Numbered from the stretch's first letter, positions 54,187 through 63,359 are shown. The stretch is 64,000 nucleotides of DNA from Nocardia sp. NBC_00403 (GCF_036046055.1 NZ_CP107939.1:8308001-8372000), one strand, 5' to 3'. Program-made: numbers and translations. The notes: generated from the sequence alone by a model not told the origin.

Positions 54187-54923
54187 TGGCGCAATGGTTG
54201 CTCACGGCCGAGCAGTTCGCGGCCGCGTGGTTCGGAACCGGCATGGACCGTTTACCTTTTCCGTTCCGGTTCACCAGCCGCTTCCCCGGCCGCAACGAGT
54301 ATCAGGCGTATCAGCAGCAGTTCCGCGCGGAACTGGCGCACGAGGACCACATCCACCTCCGGCGCGCGCTCGGTGTGCTGGCCCGACCCGATTGGCGCAT
54401 CGAACTATTCGGCATCGACAATGCCCGCGAGTCGGCGGAGATTCGGGCCATCGGGTGCGCGACCCGCGGCGGCCCCGGCGTCATCGCCGTGCAGCCGCCC
54501 GGCCCCGACGGTGGCAAGGTGCGCTTGCGCCGCTGCCGCGTCGACCAGCTCGCCACCGAACTGGTTCGGCTACTGCCGGACCCGCCTGCGGGTACCGCGG
54601 CCGAAAAGAGCTACCTGCTCGACGATCTCAACGACGACCGTCCGGACCCGTTCGCCAGTGCGCCCTCGCGCGCGATCAAGGAACGCTACCGGCGCTTCTG
54701 GCGTCAGCCCTACGACACCAGAGGCTCTGCCGTTGTGTTGCTCGGCCCACGCAACGGCGCGCCGATCCGGACCGGCAAGCTGCGCTGGATCGATACGACG
54801 GAGGGCCGCTACTGCGAGATTCCCGCCAACCGCGCCCTCATGATCCGGCCGTCAACCAGCACGGATATCACCCGCTACCTGGACGAGTCCATCATTCGCG
54901 GCAAAGCGCGGCTCGACGGTTAG
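54186..54923 (+). CDS. EspG family type VII secretion chaperone
   Basis: A 245-residue protein. WLLTAEQFAAAWFGTGMDRLPFP is the EspG opening. RPDWRIELFGIDNARESAEIRAIGC, IAVQPPGPDGGKVRLRRCRVDQLATELVRLLP, KERYRRFWRQPYDTRGSAVVLLGPR and RWIDTTEGRYCEI follow the family course. EspG binds PE/PPE-type substrates in the cytosol and hands them to the ESX membrane machine. The ATG at 54186 shares its A with the preceding stop codon (TGATG), so the pair is translationally coupled. A GTG at 54183 is an alternative. Confidence 0.88.
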   Translation: MAQWLLTAEQFAAAWFGTGMDRLPFPFRFTSRFPGRNEYQAYQQQFRAELAHEDHIHLRRALGVLARPDWRIELFGIDNARESAEIRAIGCATRGGPGVIAVQPPGPDGGKVRLRRCRVDQLATELVRLLPDPPAGTAAEKSYLLDDLNDDRPDPFASAPSRAIKERYRRFWRQPYDTRGSAVVLLGPRNGAPIRTGKLRWIDTTEGRYCEIPANRALMIRPSTSTDITRYLDESIIRGKARLDG

Positions 54924-54984
54924 GGACCTGCGACGCCCTGCGCGCCCTGGTGTCCGTACGTTTGCCGGGGATTATCCTGCCCGC

Positions 54985-55746
54985 ATGGCGACTCGGCGGC
55001 CGCCAGGCCGGAGCAGGCCGCGACGGTTCCTGCGCAGCGCCGTGGCCACGCTGGCGCTGCTGTTGTGCGTGGCCGCTGCCGCTGCCGCGCTCTGGATCAC
55101 CCATCGCGACTCGACACGGTCGGCGGTGGGTTCGCCGAGTCCTCGGCCCTCCTCGGCGGCGTGGTTCCCGCCCGGTCCCGGATCCGCGCGGGCACTGCTG
55201 AACAGCCTGACCGTGGGGCGCGACGAGCATTGGGAGAGCTACGCCCGCAACGCATTCGGTCCCGGTTGGGCAGGCCGCGGCGGCGAACCGGTGCAGTCGG
55301 ACGGATGCACCGCACGGGATGCGGTGCTGCGCCGAGACCTGCACGAGGTGCGAATGGCCGACCGCGATCGGTGCATGGTGTTGTCCGGCAGGTTGGACGA
55401 TCCCTACACCGGTACACCATTGCCCTACAACCGCTTCAAGGCCTCCGACCTCGAGATCGACCATGTTGTCCCACTCGGTGACGCGTGGCGTTCGGGAGCA
55501 TGGGATTGGCCCGCGGATCGGCGCGAGCGCCTCGCCAATGACATCGACAACCTGGTTGTGGTGCAGAAACAGGCCAATCGGGACAAGGGCAGCAAGAGTC
55601 CGGACCGGTGGCGGCCGCCCCGCCACGAGTACTGGTGCGAGTACGCCAGACGCTGGGTCGGTGTGAAGGCCCGCTACGGCCTGCACGTCACCCCGCCCGA
55701 ACGCGACGCGCTCGGCGAGATGCTCGACAGCTGCCCGGCGCAGTGA
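54985..55746 (+). CDS. Membrane-anchored or secreted HNH endonuclease (DUF1524-like)
   Basis: A 253-residue protein. A basic N-terminus (RRPPGRSRPRRFLRS) and one hydrophobic helix (ATLALLLCVAAAAAALWI) place the rest outside the membrane. The catalytic part is HNH-type: LPYNRFKASDLEIDHVVPLGDAWRSGAWDW with the D-H pair, then NLVVVQKQANRDKGSKSPDRW with the N-x-x-K-G region. The GmrSD/DUF1524 group includes such secreted nucleases. A TATCCT box six bases before the ATG suggests leaderless expression. It follows the PPE-EspG pair by 61 bp; a joint role is possible but unproven. Confidence 0.83.
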   Translation: MATRRPPGRSRPRRFLRSAVATLALLLCVAAAAAALWITHRDSTRSAVGSPSPRPSSAAWFPPGPGSARALLNSLTVGRDEHWESYARNAFGPGWAGRGGEPVQSDGCTARDAVLRRDLHEVRMADRDRCMVLSGRLDDPYTGTPLPYNRFKASDLEIDHVVPLGDAWRSGAWDWPADRRERLANDIDNLVVVQKQANRDKGSKSPDRWRPPRHEYWCEYARRWVGVKARYGLHVTPPERDALGEMLDSCPAQ

Positions 55747-55982
55747 GTCGAGGGGACGTCGCTATCGGCCGACCCGATCGGCGCCCGCCTGATCACCAGG
55801 TCCGACCGCTACCGCGATGCGGCCGCCGACCTCGCTCCTGACACCACCGTGCGGATACTCGACCCTGGCCACGCACTCGTGCTGTTTCGCGACACGGCAA
55901 CCAGTACTCGCGTTTCACGGGTTCCGCCAGGGTCAGTTTCTCCCTGTCTACCGAGTCCGCATGCCCAGTAGCGTTGGCTCGC

Positions 55983-56963
55983 ATGAGCATCCGCCTCGGT
56001 TATCAGATGCCGAATTTCAGCCACCCAGGCGCGGTCCGCGATCTGTTCCCCTCGGTGGTCGCGCAGGCGCAGGAGGCCGAAGCGGCCGGGTTCGACACCG
56101 CGTTCGTGATGGACCACTTCTATCAGCTGCCGGTTATCGGGCCGCCAGAGGAGCCGATGCTGGAGGCGTACACCACGCTGGCCGCGCTCGCGACCGCCAC
56201 CGAGCGAATCCAGTTGTCGGCGTTGGTCACCGGCAATACCTATCGCAATCCGGCGCTGCTGGCCAAGACCGTCACCACGCTGGATGTGGTGAGCGGCGGC
56301 CGGGGGGTGCTGGGCATCGGTGCGGGTTGGTACGAACTGGAACACCGGCAGTATGGATTCGAATTCGGCACCTTCACCGATCGGTTCGCCCGGCTGGAGG
56401 AGGCGCTGCAGATCGTCATCCCGATGTTGCGCGGACAGCGGGCCAGCTTGGACGGGGCCTGGTACCGCGCGGAGGCGGCGATGAATGAACCGCGCCTGCG
56501 CGACGACCTGCCGATCCTGCTCGGCGGTGGCGGCGAGAAGAAGACCTTCGCGCTGGCCGCCCGCTACGCCGACCACCTCAACATCATCTGCCACGCTGCC
56601 CAACTGCCGCAGAAGTTGGCCGCACTGCTCGAACGCTGCGCCGAGATCGGCCGCGACCCGGCGACTCTCGAAACCAGCTACCTCGCCAACGTCATCCTCG
56701 ACGAGGACGGCGACCGCGCCCGCAAGCTACAGGCAGACCTGCTGCGTAAACAGGGCGACGAGCTGTCGGCGCTGCCCGCCGAACTGCGCAACTCGCAGGC
56801 CGATCGCCAATTCGCCGGTGACCCCGACGATGTCGCCGAACAGCTGCAGCAACGCGTCCTCGACCACGGTGTCGACGGCTTGATCATCAACATGGTCACC
56901 AACGGCCACGAGCCGGGCATCGTCGAACTCGCCGGCCGCACGCTGCGTCCGCTGGTGCGGTAG
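55983..56963 (+). CDS. LLM-class F420-dependent oxidoreductase
   Basis: A 326-residue luciferase-like TIM-barrel protein. SIRLGYQMPNFSHPG opens it. AQEAEAAGFDTAFVMDHFYQLP, IQLSALVTGNTYRNPALLAKTVTTLDVVSGGRGVLGIGAGWYELEH and LPILLGGGGEKKTFALAARYAD are the signatures of the LLM family that uses F420 in actinobacteria. Hydride transfer to an unknown substrate is expected. A TAGCGT box eight bases before the ATG favours the start at 55983 over a TTG at 55974. It converges with glyA, and a strong stem lies between. Confidence 0.9.
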   Translation: MSIRLGYQMPNFSHPGAVRDLFPSVVAQAQEAEAAGFDTAFVMDHFYQLPVIGPPEEPMLEAYTTLAALATATERIQLSALVTGNTYRNPALLAKTVTTLDVVSGGRGVLGIGAGWYELEHRQYGFEFGTFTDRFARLEEALQIVIPMLRGQRASLDGAWYRAEAAMNEPRLRDDLPILLGGGGEKKTFALAARYADHLNIICHAAQLPQKLAALLERCAEIGRDPATLETSYLANVILDEDGDRARKLQADLLRKQGDELSALPAELRNSQADRQFAGDPDDVAEQLQQRVLDHGVDGLIINMVTNGHEPGIVELAGRTLRPLVR

Positions 56964-57011
56964 CACAGCGACTTCCGTTCCGGCACAGGCAATCTCGTCG
57001 GTGCATCCATG

Positions 57012-57051
57012 AAAAACGTCTCCGCACACCTCGAATGGTGTGCGGAGACGT
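57012..57051 (-). terminator. Rho-independent terminator of glyA
   Basis: ACGTCTCCGCACACC (57016-57030) and GGTGTGCGGAGACGT (57037-57051) form a perfect 15-bp stem with loop TCGAAT. On the minus strand it is followed by T residues (57016-57012). It can also serve the convergent oxidoreductase gene. Confidence 0.85.
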
Positions 57052-57069
57052 CGGTCGGAGCGGGTCGGC

Positions 57070-58365
57070 TCAGCCGAGCAGGTTCCAGTCCTCCAGGCCC
57101 TGGTACAGCGGGAGGTCGCGGGCCAGCTTGACGACGCGGGCGCGCAGCGATTCCGTGTCGGAGCCGCCGGCGAGCGCGGTGGCGATGATGTCGGCGACCT
57201 CGGTGAACTCGGCATCGCCGAAGCCACGGGTGGCCAGGGCGGCGGTGCCGATGCGCAGACCGGAGGTGACCATCGGCGGGCGCGGATCGAACGGAACGGC
57301 GTTGCGGTTCACCGTGATTCCGATTTCGTGCAGCAGATCCTCGCCCTGCTGGCCGTCGAGTTCGGAGTTGCGCAGGTCGACGAGCACCAGGTGCACGTCG
57401 GTACCGCCGGTGAGGACGCTGATGCCCTTGTCCTTGACGTCGGCGCCGCCGAGGCGTTCGGCGAGGATCTTCGCGCCGGACAGGGTGCGCTCCTGGCGGT
57501 CCTTGAACTCGGCGCCGCCAGCGATCTTGAAGGCCACGGCCTTCGCGGCGATCACGTGCATGAGCGGGCCGCCCTGCTGGCCGGGGAACACCGCGCTGTT
57601 GAGCTTCTTCGCGTACTCCTGCTTGGCCAGGATCAGGCCTGAGCGCGGACCACCGAGGGTCTTGTGCACGGTGGAGGACACCACGTCGGCATACGGCACG
57701 GGCGAGGGGTGCAGACCCGCGGCGACCAGACCCGCGAAGTGCGCCATGTCCACCCACAGGTAGGCCCCGACCTCGTCGGCGATCTCACGGAAGGCGGCGA
57801 AATCCTGGTGGCGCGGGTAGGCCGACCAGCCTGCCACGATGACCTTCGGGCGCGCGGCCAGCGCGGTCTTGCGCAGCTCGTCCATATCGATGCGGTGGTC
57901 TTCCTTGCTGACCCCGTAGGAGTGCACCTCATACAGCTTGCCGGAGAAGTTCAGCCGCATGCCGTGGGTGAGGTGTCCGCCGTGCGCGAGGTCGAGGCCG
58001 AGCAGTTTGTCGCCCGGATCCATCAGCGCCATCAGCACCGCCGCGTTCGCCTGCGCGCCGGAATGCGGCTGCACATTGGCGAATTCGGCGCCGAAGAGCT
58101 CCTTGGCGCGATCGCGGGCGAGGGTCTCGACCACGTCGACGTGCTCGCAGCCACCGTAGTAGCGACGGCCCGGGTAGCCCTCGGCGTACTTGTTGGTGAG
58201 CACGCTGCCCTGTGCCTGCAGCACGGCGCGCGGCACGAAGTTCTCGGAGGCGATCATCTCGAGGGTGTCGCGTTCGCGGGCGAGTTCGCCTGCCATCGCG
58301 GCAGCAAGCTCCGGATCGAGCTCACCGAGAGACTGGGTATTGACAGAGGCGGTCGTCTGCGTCAC
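57070..58365 (-). CDS. glyA: Serine hydroxymethyltransferase
   Basis: A 431-residue PLP enzyme that makes glycine and methylene-tetrahydrofolate from serine. [19 protein letters not shown] opens the fold. [37 protein letters not shown] and the lysine segment [14 protein letters not shown] are intact, as is [15 protein letters not shown]. The GTG at 58365 has no ribosome binding site but a TAGACT box six bases ahead, so it is probably leaderless. The gene is the neighbour of coaA and desA2 in M. tuberculosis as well. Confidence 0.97.
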   Translation of the reverse strand: MTQTTASVNTQSLGELDPELAAAMAGELARERDTLEMIASENFVPRAVLQAQGSVLTNKYAEGYPGRRYYGGCEHVDVVETLARDRAKELFGAEFANVQPHSGAQANAAVLMALMDPGDKLLGLDLAHGGHLTHGMRLNFSGKLYEVHSYGVSKEDHRIDMDELRKTALAARPKVIVAGWSAYPRHQDFAAFREIADEVGAYLWVDMAHFAGLVAAGLHPSPVPYADVVSSTVHKTLGGPRSGLILAKQEYAKKLNSAVFPGQQGGPLMHVIAAKAVAFKIAGGAEFKDRQERTLSGAKILAERLGGADVKDKGISVLTGGTDVHLVLVDLRNSELDGQQGEDLLHEIGITVNRNAVPFDPRPPMVTSGLRIGTAALATRGFGDAEFTEVADIIATALAGGSDTESLRARVVKLARDLPLYQGLEDWNLLG

Positions 58366-58371
58366 CGCATC

Positions 58372-58377
58372 AGTCTA
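58372..58377 (-). promoter_or_regulatory. TANNNT -10 for a leaderless glyA start
   Basis: TAGACT on the minus strand lies six bases before the GTG at 58365. No riboswitch-like leader fits in the space. Confidence 0.5.
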
Positions 58378-58514
58378 TTGGCCCCCGTATACGCCCACCG
58401 CCAGGGGGTTCGCTCTGGCCGAAACATCGCCGAGCAGCACACCGCTGTGCGTCCGTCTCGACATTCGCGACAGCCATGTGCCAGTCGCCGAGCCGCGTCG
58501 CACCAGCGGGCGAG

Positions 58515-59081
58515 TCAGGCCGGAGTTGTGGCGGATAGGAGGGCCACGAGATGTTCCTGTGCCTCGTCGAGGGGCGTGGTGGATTTGCGGGCGCGGGATT
58601 GGACGATCGCGCCTTCGATCGCGCTGACGACGAAGCTCGCCAGTGATGCGGCTCGGGCCGGGGGGATGCCGCTGCCGGTGAAGGCGGTGGTGAGGTGGTC
58701 GGCCCAGTCGCCGAGTGCCGCACCTGCGGCGGCTTGCACGCGGGGCTCGGATTCGGCGAGCGCAGCGCCGACGATGGGGCAGCCCGCGGTGAACGCGCTC
58801 TGCTCGAGGACCTGCTTCCACCAGCCGATCAGTGCGGCGAGCCACTGTTCGGGCGGGCCCGCGGCGGTGACCTTATCGATCACGGAGGTCATCCGGTCAC
58901 CGGCGATCTTGGTCGCGGTCTCGACCAGTTCACTCTTTCCGGCGGGAAAGTGCTGGTAGAGCGAGTTGCGTGAGGCATTGCTGCGGTCGAGCAGCGCGGC
59001 GAGCCCGGCGGCGTGCACGCCCTGTTCGCGGACCAGCTCGATGGCGCTCTCGATCAGCCGGGCGCGCGGGCCTGCGGTCAT
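58515..59081 (-). CDS. TetR family transcriptional regulator
   Basis: A 188-residue regulator. RARLIESAIELVREQGVHAAG and LLDRSNASRNSLYQHFPAGKSEL form the helix-turn-helix. AALIGWWKQVLEQSAFTAGCPIVGAALAE is the LmrA/YxaF-type C-terminal signature. The ATG at 59081 has GAGGAGG seven bases upstream. Two inverted copies of a 16-bp operator lie between it and the divergent thioesterase gene, so it most likely represses itself and that gene. Confidence 0.9.
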   Translation of the reverse strand: MTAGPRARLIESAIELVREQGVHAAGLAALLDRSNASRNSLYQHFPAGKSELVETATKIAGDRMTSVIDKVTAAGPPEQWLAALIGWWKQVLEQSAFTAGCPIVGAALAESEPRVQAAAGAALGDWADHLTTAFTGSGIPPARAASLASFVVSAIEGAIVQSRARKSTTPLDEAQEHLVALLSATTPA

Positions 59082-59103
59082 CGGTGTCCTCCTCACAGTT
59101 GCG

Positions 59104-59155
59104 TGAACCGATCGGTCCATGTTCCAATCATGACAGATGTGGACCGATCGGTTCA
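59104..59155. promoter_or_regulatory. Twin palindromic TetR operators
   Basis: TGAACCGATCGGTCCA (59104-59119) and TGGACCGATCGGTTCA (59140-59155) are exact reverse complements. Each centres on the palindrome ACCGATCGGT. They flank the middle of the divergent gap between the TetR gene and the thioesterase gene. Confidence 0.8.
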
Positions 59156-59172
59156 TCGAAAGGATGGAACCC

Positions 59173-59637
59173 ATGAGTTCGGAAACCACGGCCGCCCCGG
59201 AGATAGATTTCACCGAGCTGTCGGGGCTGGAGCTGCTGCGGACGGCAATGACGATGGCGGGCCGGCCGCGGTTCATCGGCGATCTGCTCGGCATGGAGGT
59301 CGACCTGCTCGAACACGGCAAGGTGGTCTTCGGCCTCGAGACCCGACCGGATTTCGCCAACCCGCTCGGCACCACGCACGGCGGCATCTGCGCGACGCTG
59401 CTGGATTCGGTGATGGGCTGCGCCGTGCACACCACGCTGGACCCCGGGGTCGGCTACACGACGCTCGAATTGAAGGTCAACTACATCCGCTCGGTCCCGA
59501 CCGACGGCAGGCGACTCACCGCGACCGGCACCACCATCCACGTCGGCCGCACCACCGCCACCGCCGAGGGCCGCGTCGTCGACGACAAGGGCCGCCTCGT
59601 CGCACACGCCACCACCACCTGCGTCATCTTCCGCTGA
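59173..59637 (+). CDS. PaaI family hotdog thioesterase
   Basis: A protein of about 154 residues. FANPLGTTHGGICATLLDSVMGCAVHT is the hotdog helix with the HGG motif. YTTLELKVNYIRSVPTDGRRLTATGTTIHVGRTTATAEGRV follows. Such proteins hydrolyse acyl- or phenylacetyl-CoA esters. The open frame begins at 59137 inside an operator; the ATG at 59173, with AAGG upstream, is a more reasonable start. It is divergent from the LmrA-type TetR gene and should be induced by that regulator's ligand. Confidence 0.87.
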   Translation: MSSETTAAPEIDFTELSGLELLRTAMTMAGRPRFIGDLLGMEVDLLEHGKVVFGLETRPDFANPLGTTHGGICATLLDSVMGCAVHTTLDPGVGYTTLELKVNYIRSVPTDGRRLTATGTTIHVGRTTATAEGRVVDDKGRLVAHATTTCVIFR

Positions 59638-59684
59638 CCCCCACCCTCCCGACGCCACGAGCGGCACGAGCGGCACGAGCGGCA

Positions 59685-59742
59685 CGAGGGTAGTCGAATG
59701 GCGGCTCCCACCACCGAACTAACCACCATTCGACTACCCTCG
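59685..59742 (+). terminator. Long hairpin after the thioesterase gene
   Basis: CGAGGGTAGTCGAATGG (59685-59701) pairs perfectly with CCATTCGACTACCCTCG (59726-59742), a 17-bp stem with a 24-base loop. It starts about 50 bp after the thioesterase stop and directly behind a run of GCGGCACGA 9-mers (from about 59660). It is likely a terminator, or part of the repeat complex that follows. Confidence 0.55.
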
Positions 59743-59761
59743 TCACCGAAAATGCTTGAAA

Positions 59762-60182
59762 CGCAACCACAGCCAGTCCTCACGCTGGAAGTTGTTGCCT
59801 GTCTGCCCAGGCTGCGGAAGACAAAGCCGGGTACGGCACACGACGTACCCAGCACTGCCCGGAACACCGCTGGGACGTGAGTTTGCTCGTCGAGCCGGGG
59901 CACGCGACCCAGCTCGGCTCACCAGTACACGGTGATGTTCTGGGGTGGGCTTGTCTTCCGAACCGGGGGCACGCCACCCAAGATCTCCGGACTAGTTCAC
60001 CGTGATGTTCTGACAGGGTGACTCGCCTTTCGAACCCCAGGGTGTGCTGTCCAGTTTCGGGTTGCCCTCCAAGGGTTGACCGGGCAGTGCTGGGCGCGTC
60101 AGGTGGGGTACCCGGCTTTCTCTTCCGCAGCTTTGCGAGGCAGGCACACGGCTTCCAGCGTGCGGACTGGCTGTAGTTGCGT
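59762..60182. repeat. Inverted-repeat complex in a convergent intergenic region
   Basis: Outer arms of about 110 bp (59762-59873 and 60069-60182) are inverted copies of roughly 80 percent identity by eye. Matching pieces are ACGCTGGAAG/CTTCCAGCGT, CTGCGGAAGA/TCTTCCGCAG, AAGCCGGGTA/TACCCGGCTT and CCCAGCACTGCCCGG/CCGGGCAGTGCTGGG. Between the arms, two direct copies start at 59891 and 59959 and end in GGTGATGTTCTG and CGTGATGTTCTG. The open frames across it on both strands look like by-products of the repeats. The remaining 150 bp up to 60333 show nothing else. Confidence 0.75.
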
Positions 60183-60333
60183 ACTCGTACCTTCTTGGTC
60201 CCGGCATCCGATCGATCACTGGCCGATCTCGACGCAGCCGCACCCCGTGCGGTCCGCACACCCTTGCGGCAACCGGGCACCCCGTGTGGTGAGTGTCCGG
60301 TTGCGTCCTGGGGAGGATGTGCGGATTATCGGG

Positions 60334-61542
60334 TCACATCGCGCGCACCGCACCGGGGGTGAGCGGTTCGTCGAGGAGGCGGCGGAAGCGTTCGACTCGG
60401 TCATCGGAGGTCGATGCGCGATCGAGCCAGCCGCCCAGTAGGCGATAGCCCTCCACATAGGTGCTGATGTAAGCCCGCCACAGCGGTGAGGACAGGAAGC
60501 GCAGCGACTGGCGGGCACGCTCGGGGGTGATCAGGTTCCAGCGCTGCAGAAATTGCGCGACCTCGTCTGCGTCGCGGTGCCGGTCGTGCAGCAGCAGCGC
60601 GGCGTCTTGTCGCACGCCGAGCAACTTGCTCGACGCAGTCGCCAGGCGTTCGGCGCGCTCACCATCGAAGCGCAGGCCGAGATCGGCGTATATCTCCTGC
60701 GCCCATTTCCCCCAGCCAGGTCCGACGATCGCACCGAGCGCGAGATCGGCGAGACCTTCCGCCATGAGGCACTGCGGCGTGTTCACCAGGAACAGCGTCT
60801 GCTCGGCCTGGCCTGCCGCAACCAGGCCGGCCTCCTTACGGCAGTGCTCGGTGTGATGGCCCGGGTAGGACTCGTGCGCGATGAGGTGCGGCAGGTTCGC
60901 CATGTGCTGTTTGAGATCGGAGTTGATCGCCACCGTCGACTGGTAGTTGCCCAGGTAATAGTTGAACCCGGACCAGGGCTTGTCGCCGACCACCTCATAG
61001 GTGACGTGCTCGTTGTCGGGCAGCGGATAACGCGCACGCACGAGTTCACGCAATGCGCCGGAGAACTCTTCGACACAGGCGCGTAGCCGTTCCGGCGGAA
61101 TCTCGTCGGCCTTGCGATGGGCGGCGACCCGCTCGGCCAGCGATCCTTCGCCGGCCAGCACCTCGTCCATCTGCCGGTGCGCGTCACGGTAGGCCGCCTC
61201 GTCGTCGGGCGCGATGTCGACATCGAAGTAGGCCCGCACCTCCTCGACGAATCCGATCTCGTCGCCGGCGAACTTGCGACCGGAACATTCCAGCGCGCGT
61301 AGGTGCACGTCGAGGAACTCGGTCCGCTCCGGCGCGAGTCCCGCGGCGGGCAATTCGGCGCGCAGCGCTGCGGCCCGGCGAGCCAGCGCACGTGGTTCCG
61401 GTGCGGGTGCGTTCTCGACCTCGCGACGCAGCGCCGGATCTCCGGTATAGGCGTCGACGAAACCTTCCTCCAAGCGGTCGAAGGCCAAACCGAGTCGCAG
61501 GTACTCCGTCACGAGCGGATGCGCTTCCATGCCGCCCGACAT
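60334..61542 (-). CDS. DUF885 family protein (putative metallopeptidase)
   Basis: A 402-residue protein. NLPHLIAHESYPGHHTEHCRKEA contains the HES-x-PGHH zinc motif of DUF885. NTPQCLMAEGLADLALGAIVGPG supplies the downstream glutamate region. The first 150 residues are helical. No signal peptide is seen, so it should be cytoplasmic. The family is thought to be carboxypeptidase-like, with few tested members, and 402 residues is on the short side. An ATG at 61530 is an alternative start. Confidence 0.85.
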   Translation of the reverse strand: MSGGMEAHPLVTEYLRLGLAFDRLEEGFVDAYTGDPALRREVENAPAPEPRALARRAAALRAELPAAGLAPERTEFLDVHLRALECSGRKFAGDEIGFVEEVRAYFDVDIAPDDEAAYRDAHRQMDEVLAGEGSLAERVAAHRKADEIPPERLRACVEEFSGALRELVRARYPLPDNEHVTYEVVGDKPWSGFNYYLGNYQSTVAINSDLKQHMANLPHLIAHESYPGHHTEHCRKEAGLVAAGQAEQTLFLVNTPQCLMAEGLADLALGAIVGPGWGKWAQEIYADLGLRFDGERAERLATASSKLLGVRQDAALLLHDRHRDADEVAQFLQRWNLITPERARQSLRFLSSPLWRAYISTYVEGYRLLGGWLDRASTSDDRVERFRRLLDEPLTPGAVRAM

Positions 61543-61711
61543 TAGCCGCTGTCAGCACCGGTATCGACCCGGTTACCATCGGGTAGTGGCACCCCGCTTT
61601 TCGCACGCTGTTGACGCAGAGCAGAATCCGGCTATGCGGCCAGAGCTAGACCGAATCTCACAGCAGCGCCACGTTATGTGTGCGTGTTTGCCTAACAGGA
61701 GCGTCGGGTAA

Positions 61712-62644
61712 GTGGCACGAATGAGCGAGCCGAGTCCGTATGTGGAATTCGACCGGAAACAGTGGCGCACGCTGCGGAAGTCGACTCCACTCGTGCTCAC
61801 CGAGGAAGAACTGATCGGGCTTCGCGGCCTCGGCGAACAGATCGACCTCGAAGAAGTCGCCGAGGTCTATCTGCCGCTCGCTCGCCTGATCCACCTGCAG
61901 GTTGCCGCACGTCAGCGGCTTTTCGCCGCGACGGCGACCTTCCTCGGCGAGAAGCATCCCGACCAGCAGGTGCCCTTTGTCATCGGCGTCGCGGGCAGTG
62001 TCGCGGTCGGCAAATCCACCACGGCACGCGTGTTGCAAGCGTTGCTCGCCCGCTGGGATCACCACCCGCGTGTGGATTTGGTCACAACCGACGGATTCCT
62101 CTACCCCACAGCCGAACTGACCCGGCGCGGCATCATGCATCGCAAGGGTTTTCCGGAAAGCTACGACCGCCGTAAACTTCTGCGCTTCGTCACCGAGGTG
62201 AAATCCGGCGCACCGGAAGTGTGCGCACCGGTGTATTCGCATATCTCCTACGACATCATCCCCGATAAATTGCACTGCGTGCGGCAGCCGGACATTCTCA
62301 TCGTGGAGGGCCTCAACGTCCTGCAAACAGGTCCGCGACTGATGGTCTCGGACCTGTTCGACTTCTCGATCTATGTCGACGCCCGCATCGAGGACATCGA
62401 GAAGTGGTATGTGCAAAGGTTTCTCACACTCCGGGAAACCGCATTCGCCGACCCGAACGCACACTTCCACCACTACTCCGGATTCACCGACGAGCAGGCG
62501 ACCACCACCGCACAGGAGATCTGGAATTCCACCAACCGCCCCAACCTGGTCGACAACATCTTGCCGACCCGCCCCCGGGCCACCCTGGTGCTGCGCAAGG
62601 ATGCCGACCACACCATCAACCGGCTGCGCCTGCGCAAGCTGTAG
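61712..62644 (+). CDS. coaA: Type I pantothenate kinase
   Basis: A 310-residue kinase, first step of coenzyme A synthesis. [19 protein letters not shown] opens the family. [23 protein letters not shown] is the P-loop, [14 protein letters not shown] the catalytic aspartate region and [13 protein letters not shown]alker [15 protein letters not shown] and [11 protein letters not shown] are further marks. The GTG at 61712 gives the typical start ([13 protein letters not shown]); AGGAG lies about 12 bases upstream. It is divergent from the DUF885 gene. Confidence 0.96.
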   Translation: MARMSEPSPYVEFDRKQWRTLRKSTPLVLTEEELIGLRGLGEQIDLEEVAEVYLPLARLIHLQVAARQRLFAATATFLGEKHPDQQVPFVIGVAGSVAVGKSTTARVLQALLARWDHHPRVDLVTTDGFLYPTAELTRRGIMHRKGFPESYDRRKLLRFVTEVKSGAPEVCAPVYSHISYDIIPDKLHCVRQPDILIVEGLNVLQTGPRLMVSDLFDFSIYVDARIEDIEKWYVQRFLTLRETAFADPNAHFHHYSGFTDEQATTTAQEIWNSTNRPNLVDNILPTRPRATLVLRKDADHTINRLRLRKL

Positions 62645-62668
62645 CCCGATCGGTGTACCAGCCGGTCG

Positions 62669-63298
62669 CTAGAGTTTCCAGGCCGCGTCGAGCCGGGCGG
62701 CGACGTCGATATCGCGGGCAGCGGTGATATGCGGTTTGCGAATTTCCTTGGCGATGTAGCGGGCGACGAAACGACGAATCTCGTGGTCGACGCTGGCGAG
62801 GATGCGCAAGAGCCGGCCGCGCTTGGTGGCGGTGGCGACGTTGATGCGAACGTCGCTCGGACGCGGCTCGGCGATGTCGATGATCACCCGAAGCGGCTCC
62901 GCTGTGCGTGCGGTCAGGTGCAGGTGGATATAGCCCTCGACCTGGAAGCGATGCCGGTCGACTGCCAGGTCGATGAGCATGTCGACGCTCAGCGGGATGC
63001 TCAGCTCGAAGGAGATGTACTCGTCGACGCCGCGACGCACCCGCGGCCGTCCGAGCTGGACCTGGGCACTGGCCTTGACAAGGTGACCGGGCCCGACTCC
63101 GATCGGGCCGAAATCGAATGCCGCACCGGCCAATTGGCCGAAGGCGCCGGCGATGCGTGCTTCGGAGGCGGCGTATTCCAGGAAGCGCCTGCCGAATTCC
63201 TCGTAACTGACGTAGGACACCGGATCACGGTGCTGCCCTGCCGTCTCGTCGAGCGCGAATTCGCGTGGCCCGCCCGGCCAATCGTCGTACGCACTCAT
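62669..63298 (-). CDS. Conserved hypothetical protein next to the Z-prenyl synthase
   Basis: A 209-residue protein without signal or membrane segment. It has beta-rich stretches (GPGHLVKASAQVQLGRPRVR, EYISFELSIPLSVDMLIDL, HRFQVEGYIHLHLTARTAEPLRVIIDIAEP) and a basic C-terminal helix (HEIRRFVARYIAKEIRKPH). I do not recognise the family with certainty; a lipid- or ligand-binding beta fold is possible. A TACCGT box eight bases before the ATG at 63298 hints at leaderless expression. The longer open frame upstream is unsupported. It lies 61 bp downstream of the prenyl synthase gene on the same strand. Confidence 0.72.
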   Translation of the reverse strand: MSAYDDWPGGPREFALDETAGQHRDPVSYVSYEEFGRRFLEYAASEARIAGAFGQLAGAAFDFGPIGVGPGHLVKASAQVQLGRPRVRRGVDEYISFELSIPLSVDMLIDLAVDRHRFQVEGYIHLHLTARTAEPLRVIIDIAEPRPSDVRINVATATKRGRLLRILASVDHEIRRFVARYIAKEIRKPHITAARDIDVAARLDAAWKL

Positions 63299-63359
63299 AA
63301 GACCGCACGGTACGCGAGAAGCGGCGAGGCGGAACCCGATTCGCGCCGCGATCGAGTGC

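Noticed and set aside
59780..60280. 166-codon minus-strand frame and a 60-codon plus-strand frame in the repeat region, with similar peptides
   Set aside because: The peptide similarity follows from the inverted DNA repeat; I see no start signal and no conserved domain.
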